From Nibribacter koreensis (GTDB taxonomy: Bacteria; Bacteroidota; Bacteroidia; Cytophagales; Hymenobacteraceae): 64,000 nt of DNA. The stretch is from positions 757,980 to 821,979 of the forward strand of contig NZ_BAABGX010000003.1 of NCBI RefSeq assembly GCF_039541795.1, read 5' to 3'. The notes beneath the pieces were generated by a model. The model saw nothing but the letters and a program-made list of their open reading frames with translations, ran no database searches and was not told the DNA's origin. How positions within the stretch are numbered: the first letter of the stretch is position 1; each line of letters starts with the position of its first letter. Below are positions 16,024 through 24,235 of this stretch, one piece after another. The position numbers and the translations under genes are program-made.

Positions 16024-18555
16024 TTAAGCCGGGTCCACGTCAATGACCACGCGGGTGTTCTTAAACTCTTTGTTCTGCACCAATTGGAAGACCGCCTCCT
16101 GGATCTGTTGCTTGATTAGCTTCAGGTTGCCGCTGTCCCGGTCCAGCTTGATATGGATCTCCTGCAGAAACTGGTTCCTGATTTTAAAGATATGCGGCGC
16201 CTCTGGACCCAACACAGATTTAGGGCCTAGACGGTCCGTCAGGGCTTTGGCCAGGGCAATGGCGGCGTTCTCAGCAGGTCTGGCTTCTGGATGCTTGATG
16301 GTCAATTGGATGATGCGCACAAACGGAGGATACCGGAACTTCTGGCGCTCTGCTATCTCCTGCTCATACAAGCCCATGTAGTCATTTTCCATCACCTTCT
16401 GGAAGATGGGCTGGTTGGGATTGGCCGTCTGAATCAAGACCTTGCCTGCCTTGCCTTTTCTACCGGCCCGGCCACTTACTTGCACAAATAACTGGAACGC
16501 CCGCTCGTGCGCCCTGAAGTCCGGGAAATGAATGATGCTGTCGGCGCTCAGGATGCCTACTAGGCTCACGTGTTCAAAGTCCAGGCCTTTGGTCACCATC
16601 TGCGTGCCTACTAACACATCGGTACGCAGGTTTTCAAAGTCCTCAATGATCTGCTGGTGGCTGTTCTTCTTCTTGGTGGTGTCCAGGTCCATGCGCTGGA
16701 TGCGGGCCTGGGGGAGCAACAACTTCAGTTCGTCCTCAATCTTCTCCGTCCCAAACCCCACCGTCTTGAGCATGGTAGAGCCGCAGGCCGGGCAGTCATT
16801 GGGCTTGCGTTCTGTGTAACCGCAGTAGTGGCACCGCAGCTCATTGGAGAACTTGTGGTAAGAAAGACTGACGGCGCAGTTCCGGCACTTGGGAATCCAG
16901 GCGCACTCGTTGCAGTCTATGAAAGGCGCGTAGCCTCTCCGGTTCTGGAACAGGATGACCTGCTCTTTCTTGTGCAAGGTGTCTTCAATGGCGTGCACCA
17001 GCTTCTGGGAGAAATGGCTGAGCATGTTCTTCTTGAGGCCTTCCTGACGCACGTCTACCAGTTCAATCTGGGGCAAAGTCGCCTCCCCGAAACGCTCTGA
17101 CAAGGTCACCAGTCCCCAGCGTCCGCTCAGGCTATGGTAGTAGCTCTCTATGGACGGCGTGGCTGAACCCAAGAGCGTTTTAGCACCGTGGTACTGCGCC
17201 ATGATGAGCGCCACCTCACGGGCATTGTAGCGGGGCGCTGGCTCATGCTGCTTGTAAGACGGTTCATGCTCCTCGTCTACAATAATTAAAGACAGGCCAT
17301 GGAACGGCAGGAACACGGAGGACCTCACACCAATCACCACCTGAAAGCGCCCCGACAGAATCCCGTTCCACACCTCCACACGCTCATTGTCTGAGAACTT
17401 GGAATGGTACACGCCCAACCTGTCGCCAAACACGCGCTTAAGCCGGGTTACAATCTGGGCGGTCAAGGCAATCTCGGGTAAGAGGTACAAGACCTGTCCG
17501 CCGGCTTCTACGGCTTTTTGGATGAGGTCAATGTAAATTTCAGTCTTGCCACTTCCCGTGATGCCGTGCAACAAAACCGTGTCCTTCTCCCCGAAGTACT
17601 CCAATACAGAATCTCTGGCGGCAGCTTGCGCGGTGGAAAGCTCTGGCATGACGTACGGCCCGCGTTCCAGCATAGGAAACCGGCTCACCACCGTGTCAAA
17701 CTGCTCCAGCACACCGTTCTTGATGAGTGTATTGATGGCCGAGAGGGACAGGTGCGGATTAGAAGTAATGAGGTTTTTCTCAAGGCCCGCTTCGTTCAGA
17801 CTCAAATCTTGTAAAAGCGGCACCAGCTGGATGTACTTTAAAAGCACGTCCAGTTGCTTGGGCTTGGCGGCCAGTTGATTGAAGAGTTCCTCTAGCGTGG
17901 CCTCATCTGTGGTGAACGCCGGCGAAAGCCTAATCTTCTTGACCACCTTGGGCGCGTACTTCTCGGCTATCTCCTCAAAGATGATGATGATCTCCTTGAG
18001 CAGGAGGGACTTGATGATTTTATGGAAGCTGGTGAGTTGCAATAGATGACCTACCTCTGTGAAGGTGAGGTGCGGTTTCTGCTTGAGCCCATAAAGGATA
18101 GCCATCTCATGACCTGACAGCGGCCATTCATTGGTCTCTTCCCTGAAATTGGGGTGTAACTGAATCTTAGACTCGCTGCTCAGCTTCAACGCTGACGGCA
18201 GGGCCGCGTTGATGACCTCGCCCAAGGTACAGAGGTAATAGTCGGCCATCCACATGAACAGCTTGAGCTGCGGCTCTGTGACCACGGGCTTCTCGTCAAT
18301 GACTTCCAGCAGGTACTTGGCTTGGTACTCAGCGGGTGGTTGTTCATGAATGCGGGCCACCACGCAACTCAATACCCGCTTAGACCCAAACTGCACCAAC
18401 ACCCGTGCGCCCACCAAGACCTCGTCATTCATCTCGTAGGGAATGCGGTAGGTGTAGAGCTTGGGCAGGGGCAACGGCAAAATGACGTCCGCGAACAGGG
18501 TAACCCGTTCAGGGACGTCATCTATAGGTACTTGAAATTCTAGTTCTGGGGTCAA
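16024..18555 (-). CDS. priA: Primosomal protein N' (replication restart helicase PriA)
   Basis: The 843-residue protein has the PriA order: N-terminal 3' DNA-binding domain (about 10-115), then a DEAH-type helicase with Walker A GITGSGKTEIY and Walker B IIVDEEHEPSYKQ. The cysteine-rich zinc region inserted in the second helicase lobe (CNECAWIPKCRNC ... CHYCGYTERKPNDCPACG) has all eight cysteines. The helicase C-terminal motif FVQVSGRAGRKG is present. It restarts stalled replication forks. GACCTTTG on the minus strand 17-24 bases before the ATG is a likely -7 box. The small signal-peptide gene at 18608 lies upstream on the same strand. Confidence 0.97.
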   Translation of the reverse strand: MTPELEFQVPIDDVPERVTLFADVILPLPLPKLYTYRIPYEMNDEVLVGARVLVQFGSKRVLSCVVARIHEQPPAEYQAKYLLEVIDEKPVVTEPQLKLFMWMADYYLCTLGEVINAALPSALKLSSESKIQLHPNFREETNEWPLSGHEMAILYGLKQKPHLTFTEVGHLLQLTSFHKIIKSLLLKEIIIIFEEIAEKYAPKVVKKIRLSPAFTTDEATLEELFNQLAAKPKQLDVLLKYIQLVPLLQDLSLNEAGLEKNLITSNPHLSLSAINTLIKNGVLEQFDTVVSRFPMLERGPYVMPELSTAQAAARDSVLEYFGEKDTVLLHGITGSGKTEIYIDLIQKAVEAGGQVLYLLPEIALTAQIVTRLKRVFGDRLGVYHSKFSDNERVEVWNGILSGRFQVVIGVRSSVFLPFHGLSLIIVDEEHEPSYKQHEPAPRYNAREVALIMAQYHGAKTLLGSATPSIESYYHSLSGRWGLVTLSERFGEATLPQIELVDVRQEGLKKNMLSHFSQKLVHAIEDTLHKKEQVILFQNRRGYAPFIDCNECAWIPKCRNCAVSLSYHKFSNELRCHYCGYTERKPNDCPACGSTMLKTVGFGTEKIEDELKLLLPQARIQRMDLDTTKKKNSHQQIIEDFENLRTDVLVGTQMVTKGLDFEHVSLVGILSADSIIHFPDFRAHERAFQLFVQVSGRAGRKGKAGKVLIQTANPNQPIFQKVMENDYMGLYEQEIAERQKFRYPPFVRIIQLTIKHPEARPAENAAIALAKALTDRLGPKSVLGPEAPHIFKIRNQFLQEIHIKLDRDSGNLKLIKQQIQEAVFQLVQNKEFKNTRVVIDVDPA

Positions 18556-18571
18556 AGCGGGCTCTTTAGGA

Positions 18572-18579
18572 CAAAGGTC
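18572..18579 (-). promoter_or_regulatory. Candidate -7 box for priA
   Basis: GACCTTTG on the minus strand is one mismatch from TAnnTTTG and is identical to the box of the fifth tandem promoter at 63986. No TTG lies at the ideal upstream distance. Confidence 0.4.
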
Positions 18580-18607
18580 GTAAAAAGCACCGGTAAATAG
18601 AAGATGA

Positions 18608-19078
18608 TTAGTCTACCAAGACTTTAAAGTCTTCTACCATCAAGGTCATCTGGCGGTAATCTTCCTTTTCTGGGTTCTGCAGCACAGAGGTATACAACAA
18701 GACAGGCTCGTCTTTCTCCAGCTCCAACTGCAGTTGCTCCACCATGATGGTTTTCATGGGCAGCCATAAATCCTGTCCGTCTGAGTGGAAAAGGATCTCA
18801 TATTTGTACGCCTTCAGTTCACCCTTGCGCAAGCCTTGGCTTTCCAGCAACAACAGGTTGTCAGCGCTGATGGCTCTGAACTGGCCGTTGTATTTGACAG
18901 ACAGACGGTAACCGGCCACAGCCTGGTCTTTGGCCTTCGGCTTAGAGTTTAAAATAGTCTTCAGGCTGGCCTCTGGGTGAGTACGGTTTAAACGCTCCCA
19001 GTAGTCATTTCCATCATTAGAGAAAGCGGTTGCAGCACATGTCAGCCACAAGCCACCTAATAAAATTAGCTTCTTCAC
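18608..19078 (-). CDS. Small exported protein of unknown function
   Basis: The preferred start is GTG at 19076-19078, giving (M)KKLILLGGLWLTCAATAF with cleavage near AFSN, a good signal peptide. The only upstream in-frame ATG (19175-19177) would add 33 residues with no sense as a leader. The protein is then about 156 residues. The mature part is mixed alpha/beta and contains the segments RLSVKYNGQFRAI and RKGELKAYKYEILFHSDGQD. It is not recognised as a known family. It sits directly upstream of priA, 52 bases away, and may share its transcript. Confidence 0.65.
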   Translation of the reverse strand: MKKLILLGGLWLTCAATAFSNDGNDYWERLNRTHPEASLKTILNSKPKAKDQAVAGYRLSVKYNGQFRAISADNLLLLESQGLRKGELKAYKYEILFHSDGQDLWLPMKTIMVEQLQLELEKDEPVLLYTSVLQNPEKEDYRQMTLMVEDFKVLVD

Positions 19079-19428
19079 TTCTAAAGGGTTAGTTATTAGA
19101 TAAAAGATTGAATAGCACAAACCAGATGAGGTCTGTTTTAGTTCTGCAAAGAAAGGGAGAATACTAATTAAGTACAATGGTGTGGAGGGTGTGATGCTCT
19201 AAAAGTGCTCAAAATGAGGGTATAAGGCTAAAATTCTTTTTTGAATCTTATCATGTTCTTTTTAAAATCACAAACTATTTTTAAGAAAATCAGTTGCTCT
19301 TAAAGATTTAATAAATATACTTTTTTTAATATATGTGGATGGGTTAGAATAGGATTTTGTCAGCCGGAGGTGATGATAACCGCCTTCATTTTTGGCCTAT
19401 TTTCTGGAAACGAGGTCAAAAACGATGC
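19079..19428. other. AT-rich intergenic region
   Basis: About 350 bases without a gene. The part at about 19205-19345 is very AT-rich (runs such as TACTTTTTTTAATATATG), in contrast to the surrounding genes. Palindrome copy 11 is at 19387-19424. No clear promoter box was found. Confidence 0.5.
19387..19424. repeat. 38-bp palindromic element, copy 11
   Basis: CATTTTTGGCCTATTTT, centre CTGG, AAACGAGGTCAAAAACG. It ends four bases from the stop codon of the GSCFA gene (19429). The CTGG centre is the inverse of the usual CCAG. Confidence 0.88.
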
Positions 19429-20421
19429 TTACCTGCTTGTAAGCTGGCCACGTACCTGGGCAAGTTCCTGTGTTACATCAATGCGTAGGGAGAGATGATG
19501 CAGTTTGGCCTCTAGTTTTTGAAGAAATATCTGGTGGCTGGGGCTTGCTGGCGCAAATGGCCTGTGATTTAGGTCTTGCTTAACTTGTTGCCACTCTTGT
19601 ATAAACTGCTGGAATTCGGCGTCTAGGTAAGTGGCCACAAACTTCTGCCAGATGTAGGTCTCTGCCATCTCTGAGGGATGCAATAAGTCTGCGCTGTAGA
19701 ATCTATAATCCCTCAAGTCATCTAACAGCAACTCATAGGCCGGAAAATAGGAGACACCTTTATTTTGTTCTTGCATGAAGTGAGCAGCAACCCGCAGGGT
19801 GCTTTTGCTGACGCTGTTCAAGGGAAGCGTGTCTTTGAGGTGACGCACCGGGCTCACCGTCAAAATCACGTGTATACCCGGGAAATGCGTCTGTAACAGG
19901 TTCAACGTATCTTCTAGGTCCTCCTGGATCTCTGGTACTGTCAACAGTCTTTTAGTAAACTGCTTTTGCGGTACCTTGTGACAATTGGAGACGGGGTGTC
20001 CCGTGTCTTGCCGCTCATAAACAAACGCAGTCCCCCAGGTAAGAAGCAGGTGTTGGGTATGCTGTAAACAATTGTGCGCGTCTTTAATGGCCTCTTCTAA
20101 GTACAGCAAGAGTACATCTGGCTGGCTGGCAGTAAATGACGAATGAAAATCATAGTGAAACCACTGGCCCTGCCGCTCAACTAACCCTTGTTCCAGCTCC
20201 TTTGTATCTTGGGTGATGATGCGCTTTAGGTGCGCATGGCAAGATAGGGGGTTAAATACCGTCCCGAAGGGATTTACCAGAACCGTTGCTTTGTTTTGCA
20301 GTAATTGCTGACCAATCACCTCTGCGAAGCAAGAACCCAGCGTGAGGAAGCCTTGTCCCAGAGAGATAGGTGCTGCCGCGGGTGGGATGTTGAGCTCTGT
20401 CCTGAATTGCATGGTTCTCAT
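19429..20421 (-). CDS. GSCFA-domain protein
   Basis: The 330-residue protein contains the eponymous motif GSCFAEVIGQQL near residue 28, and a second conserved block (LHPSEMAETYIWQKF) near residue 250. These place it in the GSCFA family (SGNH-hydrolase-like fold), which is common in Bacteroidota and some Alphaproteobacteria. No signal peptide is seen, and the start MRTMQFRTELNIPP may be at either of two close methionines. The HAD phosphatase gene lies 30 bases upstream on the same strand, so the two are probably co-transcribed. No biochemical role is established. Confidence 0.92.
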   Translation of the reverse strand: MRTMQFRTELNIPPAAAPISLGQGFLTLGSCFAEVIGQQLLQNKATVLVNPFGTVFNPLSCHAHLKRIITQDTKELEQGLVERQGQWFHYDFHSSFTASQPDVLLLYLEEAIKDAHNCLQHTQHLLLTWGTAFVYERQDTGHPVSNCHKVPQKQFTKRLLTVPEIQEDLEDTLNLLQTHFPGIHVILTVSPVRHLKDTLPLNSVSKSTLRVAAHFMQEQNKGVSYFPAYELLLDDLRDYRFYSADLLHPSEMAETYIWQKFVATYLDAEFQQFIQEWQQVKQDLNHRPFAPASPSHQIFLQKLEAKLHHLSLRIDVTQELAQVRGQLTSR

Positions 20422-20451
20422 GAATTGGGGTTACTTGCAAAATACGAAATC

Positions 20452-21132
20452 CTAGTGGTTGTCAGCTACTAGGAGTGCGTGTAACTCTGCCATATTTTGG
20501 ACAGTGTGCGCAGGCGCTTCTTGCAGGCACAAGGTGGGGTTTCCATATCCGTATTGGGCCCAGCAAGCATCTATCCTGGCATTATTGCCAAAGGCTAAGT
20601 CTATGTGAGTGTCTCCCACCATCAGGAATTCGTCCTTAGATATGTCTGGATAGTTTGGAGCAACTACCTCCAGAAAAGCCATAGGATGCGGTTTTTTCTT
20701 AAGAGGCACTTCAGGGTTGTCTCCAATGACCAGGTCAAAATAAGACGCGATGTTAAAATGGACAAGGGCTTCTTCAATGGCGCGCTGGCCTTTGTTGCTG
20801 ATGACTACGTTTCTGATCCCAGCTTTCCTGGCCGCCTCCAAGACAAACTCAGTCCCTTCAAAGAGCGTAGTGTAATGCCCTGCCTCCGTGGAGTAAATGT
20901 GCCTGTAGGTCTGTACCCAATTCATTAATACCTGAGGAGTGAGCGATGGGTGCAAGATAGGCAGAATCTCTGGCAGGCTCCCGCCCGTGCTAACCGCTTG
21001 CATGATCTCTTGTTCTGTGGGGGCTACAGCTTTGTGTTGACTAAACGTCTTGTTAAAGCTGTACAGAATAGAATCCTTGGTGTGGCAAAGGGTCCCGTCA
21101 AAATCAAAAATGAGGACTTTGTAAGAAGGCAT
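20452..21132 (-). CDS. HAD-superfamily phosphatase (phosphoglycolate phosphatase-like)
   Basis: ATG at 21130-21132 gives MPSYKVLIFDFDGTLCHTKD, with the HAD nucleophile and acid at D10 and D12. An in-frame ATG nine codons earlier is less likely. Motif II is VISNKGQRA, motif III is around KKKPHPMAF, and motif IV is LMVGDTHIDLAFG. A helical cap lies between motifs I and II, as in subclass IA (Gph-type) enzymes. The length of 226 residues is typical. The substrate is a small phosphoester, not identifiable from sequence. It is followed by the GSCFA gene. Confidence 0.9.
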   Translation of the reverse strand: MPSYKVLIFDFDGTLCHTKDSILYSFNKTFSQHKAVAPTEQEIMQAVSTGGSLPEILPILHPSLTPQVLMNWVQTYRHIYSTEAGHYTTLFEGTEFVLEAARKAGIRNVVISNKGQRAIEEALVHFNIASYFDLVIGDNPEVPLKKKPHPMAFLEVVAPNYPDISKDEFLMVGDTHIDLAFGNNARIDACWAQYGYGNPTLCLQEAPAHTVQNMAELHALLVADNH

Positions 21133-21151
21133 GGCCGTTAGAAGGGGAGTT

Positions 21152-21187
21152 AAAAACAAAACCTCCTGCCGCAGGACGACAGGAGGT
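21152..21187 (-). terminator. Terminator of the rpsF-rpsR-rplI operon
   Basis: ACCTCCTG and CAGGAGGT form a stem around an 11-base loop, followed on the minus strand by TTTGTTTTT. It lies 28 bases beyond the rplI stop. Confidence 0.8.
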
Positions 21188-21214
21188 CTATACTATCTAA
21201 AAAGGAAACAGTGC

Positions 21215-21658
21215 TTACGCCTCAACTACGTTGAAACGGATTTGGTGCTTCACTTCTTTGTGTAGGTTCAAAGTGGCAGTGTACTCGCCCAAAGACTTCA
21301 CCTCTTGGTCAAAGTCAATGCGCTTGCGGTCTACATCATAACCAAGAGCCTTAAGGGCCTCAGAAACTTGTAGAGAGGTAACTGCACCGAAGATTTTACC
21401 AGTCTCGCCAGCCTTTGCAGGGATAGAAAGAACGGTGGTACCAATACGGTTGGCCAGATCCTGGGCATCATTCTGAATTTTTTCAGCTTTGTGCGCCACC
21501 TGACGAACGTTCTCAGCTACTACTTTGCGGGCCGAAGGAGTTGCCATCACAGCAAGACCTTGAGGGATCAAGTAGTTACGGCCAAAACCTGGCTTTACTA
21601 CTACGATATCATTTTTATAGCCAACGCCTTTTACGTCATCTTTTAGAATAACTTCCAT
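21215..21658 (-). CDS. rplI: 50S ribosomal protein L9
   Basis: The 147-residue protein has the L9 signature: MEVILKDDVKGVGYKND followed by GFGRNYLIPQGLA in the N-terminal RNA-binding domain, then a helix and a C-terminal domain (GKIFGAVTSLQVSEAL, LGEYTATLNLHKEV). It is a 23S rRNA-binding protein of the large subunit. It is the last gene of the rpsF-rpsR-rplI operon, 14 bases after rpsR, and is followed by the operon terminator. Confidence 0.98.
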   Translation of the reverse strand: MEVILKDDVKGVGYKNDIVVVKPGFGRNYLIPQGLAVMATPSARKVVAENVRQVAHKAEKIQNDAQDLANRIGTTVLSIPAKAGETGKIFGAVTSLQVSEALKALGYDVDRKRIDFDQEVKSLGEYTATLNLHKEVKHQIRFNVVEA

Positions 21659-21672
21659 CGTGATTTACCTTC

Positions 21673-21924
21673 CTATTTTAAAGAGTCAGTTACATAAGGT
21701 AGAATAGCCAGGTGACGGGCACGGGCTACTGCTTGTGATACACGACGCTGGAATTTCAAGCTGGTACCAGTTAAACGACGTGGCAACAATTTGCCTTGCT
21801 CGTTTACAAATTTCAACAAGAAGTTACCGTCTTTGTAATCGATATACTGGATACCGTTCTTCTTGAAACGGCAGTATTTCTTGCGCGTGTCTTGCTTGTG
21901 GATTTTTTCGTTTACTAAACTCAT
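21673..21924 (-). CDS. rpsR: 30S ribosomal protein S18
   Basis: The 83-residue protein has the S18 core: KYCRFKKNGIQYIDYKD, KLLPRRLTGTSLKFQRRVSQ and ARHLAILPYV. It binds 16S rRNA beside S6. The ATG overlaps the last four bases of rpsF, which suggests coupled translation of the two interacting proteins. Confidence 0.98.
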   Translation of the reverse strand: MSLVNEKIHKQDTRKKYCRFKKNGIQYIDYKDGNFLLKFVNEQGKLLPRRLTGTSLKFQRRVSQAVARARHLAILPYVTDSLK

Positions 21925-22295
21925 GACGCTTGAGGAGCCTCCTTCTCTTTTTTAGCTGATTTGAATTCGCCGTTTCTGCGGCGCTCGTTGTAAGCAACTG
22001 CGTGCTTATCTAGGGCTGTAGTCAAGAAGCGGATGATCTTCTCGTCGCGGCGGTAAGCCAGCTCCAAGATGTCAACCACAGTGCCAGGGGCGTTAAACTC
22101 TACCAAGTGATAGAAGCCGGTGTTCTTTTTCTGGATTGGGTAAGCCAGTTTTTTAAGTCCCCAGTTTTCTTCATGGATGATGTCGGCGCCATTTTCCTTA
22201 AGCACCTGTCTGAACTTCTCGACCGTTTCCTGCATCTGCACCTCGTTCAACAACGGGGTCATGATGAAGAGCGTTTCGTAATTTTTTAAAGCCAT
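21921..22295 (-). CDS. rpsF: 30S ribosomal protein S6
   Basis: The 124-residue protein has the S6 pattern: YETLFIMTPLLNEVQMQETV at the start, GLKKLAYPIQKKNTGFYHLVEF in the middle and EKIIRFLTTALDKHAVAYNE near the end. It is the first gene of the S6-S18-L9 operon, with a well-formed promoter about 32-63 bases upstream. It overlaps rpsR by four bases. Confidence 0.98.
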   Translation of the reverse strand: MALKNYETLFIMTPLLNEVQMQETVEKFRQVLKENGADIIHEENWGLKKLAYPIQKKNTGFYHLVEFNAPGTVVDILELAYRRDEKIIRFLTTALDKHAVAYNERRRNGEFKSAKKEKEAPQAS

Positions 22296-22326
22296 TCTTT
22301 TAAGAAATAGTTTTTGGTTCGAGGTG

Positions 22327-22358
22327 CAAAGTTACTCAGCTTTTCATTATTATACAAA
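22327..22358 (-). promoter_or_regulatory. Promoter of rpsF-rpsR-rplI
   Basis: On the minus strand TTTG (22355-22358), a 20-base spacer and TAACTTTG (22327-22334) match the Bacteroidota -33/-7 consensus. Predicted transcription starts about 25 bases before the rpsF ATG. Confidence 0.75.
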
Positions 22359-22456
22359 CACACTGTCTTTTACTCCTGTAGACTTTCACTGACTAACTTG
22401 ATCTATTTAAAGGAGACTGTAAGTACACTATATATAATAGAGTGGATTCATTCATT

Positions 22457-22494
22457 CGTTTTTAGCCTGATTTTCAGGAAACAGGTCAAAAATG
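22457..22494. repeat. 38-bp palindromic element, copy 12
   Basis: CGTTTTTAGCCTGATTT, centre TCAG, GAAACAGGTCAAAAATG. It lies between two divergent operons, about 100 bases upstream of the rpsF -33 box and 300 upstream of the actA promoter. Confidence 0.8.
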
Positions 22495-22792
22495 GTAAAA
22501 ACCATCTACTTAGTATCAAGGGTCAAATAGCCGGTCCAAAGGTTGGTGTACTTCGGAGGTGTTTGTATAGAAGAGGGAGGAGGGCAAATGGCTAGAACGC
22601 TGTTGGAGGACTCCCTAGTATAAATACGGTATTGAGGATATTGGGGTCAGAAATGGGCCGAACTACAAACGCCAGGCTTAATTTATATACTTTCTAAATA
22701 GGCTTTTTCTGGCCTAAGGACGTGGTTTTTAGCCTTTAAGAATAGGGGTTAAACATATGCCTCGCCAGATGTCAAAAATAACCTATATTGAG

Positions 22793-22823
22793 TTTGATTA
22801 ATCCCTGTCGGGTAGTAAGTTTG
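22793..22823 (+). promoter_or_regulatory. Promoter of the act-cox respiratory operon
   Basis: TTTG (22793-22796), a 19-base spacer and TAAGTTTG (22816-22823) are a full match to the Bacteroidota promoter consensus. Predicted transcription starts about 38 bases before the actA ATG. No other such promoter was noticed before the downstream genes of the operon. Confidence 0.8.
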
Positions 22824-22867
22824 TGCCCGTAATGTACTTTCACCATACCTAACACTACATTTTAGCT

Positions 22868-24196
22868 ATGATTAGCTGCAAAAAGAGAGCAAAATATACC
22901 TTCTTACTCCCTTTTGTCTTCTTCTTCTTTGCCCTGTCTACTGTATTTGCACAGGAGGCGGCCAATGTTGGAGCGGCAGGAGTGACCCCAGGTTCAACGG
23001 CACCGGCCGCGGGCGCCGCCACTGCTGGTGCTTTGCCCACAGAAGATGCAGGGGTAATTGACGCTGGTGCTACCTTATTCAAAAATAACTGTGTGCAGTG
23101 TCACTCAGTTACCGAAGAAGTGGTAGTAGGTCCAGGGTTGAAAAACATCCACACAAAAAGAACCTTGCCTTGGTTACAGAAATGGATTAAGAACTCCAGT
23201 GCTTTGATTCAAAGCGGAGACAAAGATGCCGTTGCTGTTTACAATGAGTACGCCAAGCAGCAAATGCCATCTTTTGCTTTCTCTGATGATGAGATCAACT
23301 CTATTGTCGCTTATATTAAGAAAGAAAGCGCTGCACCTGCCGCAGTAGCTACTGGTCAAGAAGGCGTACCCGGTGCCGAAGCTGGTGCCAATGTAGGTGA
23401 AAATGCCGTTGGTGACCTGGGTGGTTACATGGACATTGTCCTAGTTGCCCTGGTAGTGGTGCTTATTGTGTTGGTAATTACTTTGTTGATCATTGCCTCA
23501 GTATTGAAGGGCTATTTGAAGAACAAGGCAGATTTAACTGGTGCTGAGCAAGAAATGCTAGAACAGCGCACTAACTGGACTAATATCTATAAATCAAAGG
23601 CGGTACGTGTTATAGTTGGTTTGATACTGGCTGTGGTAGTACTAGACCTGACCATTGATAAAGTTATGGGGATTGGTATCCAGCAGGGATATGCGCCTAA
23701 GCAGCCAATTGCCTTCTCTCACAAATTGCACGCTGGTGACCACCAGATCAACTGTAACTACTGCCATACGTCTGTCTACAAGAGCCGTAGCGCCAATATT
23801 CCTTCGGCTAACATCTGTATGAACTGCCATAGCCAGATTAAGAAGGAGTCTCCAGAGATTCAGAAGATCTACCGTGCCATTGAAAACAATAAGCCTATTG
23901 AGTGGGTGCGCGTGCATAACTTGCCTGACCTGGCTTACTTTAACCACTCTCAGCACACCAAGGTTGGTGGCGTAGAGTGCCAGACCTGCCACGGTCCAAT
24001 TGAGACCATGGAAGTAGTTGCGCAGTTCTCTCCCTTGACCATGGGTTGGTGTATTGACTGTCACCGCAACACGCCTCTTAACACAGAGGGCAACGCTTAC
24101 TATGACAACTTGGTTAAGTTGCATGAGAAGCAATCTAAAGGCGCTTTTGTAGTTGCGTCTAACGGTGGTACAGAATGTTCTAAGTGCCACTACTAA
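22868..24196 (+). CDS. actA: Alternative complex III subunit ActA, six-heme cytochrome c
   Basis: The 442-residue protein has a signal peptide (to about TVFAQ, residue 29) and six CxxCH heme sites, at residues 75-79, 296-300, 317-321, 371-375, 395-399 and 437-441. The first heme lies in a separate class I cytochrome c domain. Two membrane segments follow (about 188-212 and 245-262) before the pentaheme ActA domain. This is a fusion of a monoheme cytochrome with a pentaheme ActA. In alternative complex III the subunit passes electrons from quinol oxidation toward the terminal oxidase. It is the first gene of the respiratory operon, with its promoter just upstream. Confidence 0.93.
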   Translation: MISCKKRAKYTFLLPFVFFFFALSTVFAQEAANVGAAGVTPGSTAPAAGAATAGALPTEDAGVIDAGATLFKNNCVQCHSVTEEVVVGPGLKNIHTKRTLPWLQKWIKNSSALIQSGDKDAVAVYNEYAKQQMPSFAFSDDEINSIVAYIKKESAAPAAVATGQEGVPGAEAGANVGENAVGDLGGYMDIVLVALVVVLIVLVITLLIIASVLKGYLKNKADLTGAEQEMLEQRTNWTNIYKSKAVRVIVGLILAVVVLDLTIDKVMGIGIQQGYAPKQPIAFSHKLHAGDHQINCNYCHTSVYKSRSANIPSANICMNCHSQIKKESPEIQKIYRAIENNKPIEWVRVHNLPDLAYFNHSQHTKVGGVECQTCHGPIETMEVVAQFSPLTMGWCIDCHRNTPLNTEGNAYYDNLVKLHEKQSKGAFVVASNGGTECSKCHY

Positions 24197-24235
24197 TCAC
24201 TACATATCCATCCTGAATTTGAGTTTTTGAACTAT

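Larger units (their letters stand above)
22296..22867. other. Divergent control region between ribosomal and respiratory operons
   Basis: These 572 bases hold the rpsF promoter (22327-22358, minus), palindrome copy 12 (22457-22494) and the actA promoter (22793-22823, plus). A segment at about 22723-22758 (GTTTTTAGCCTTTAAG then GGGGTTAAAC) may be a decayed palindrome copy but is too diverged to count. Plus-strand frames here show no protein features. Confidence 0.7.

Noticed and set aside
15789..16043. 84-codon minus-strand frame
   Set aside because: It overlaps the end of priA and a palindrome copy, and its hydrophobic content comes from AT-rich DNA.
22314..22595. 93-codon plus-strand frame in the rpsF-actA gap
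   Set aside because: It starts inside the rpsF promoter and crosses palindrome copy 12. No protein-like pattern.
22723..22758. Possible 22nd palindrome copy
   Set aside because: Only the left arm is clear. The right half is too diverged to separate from chance.
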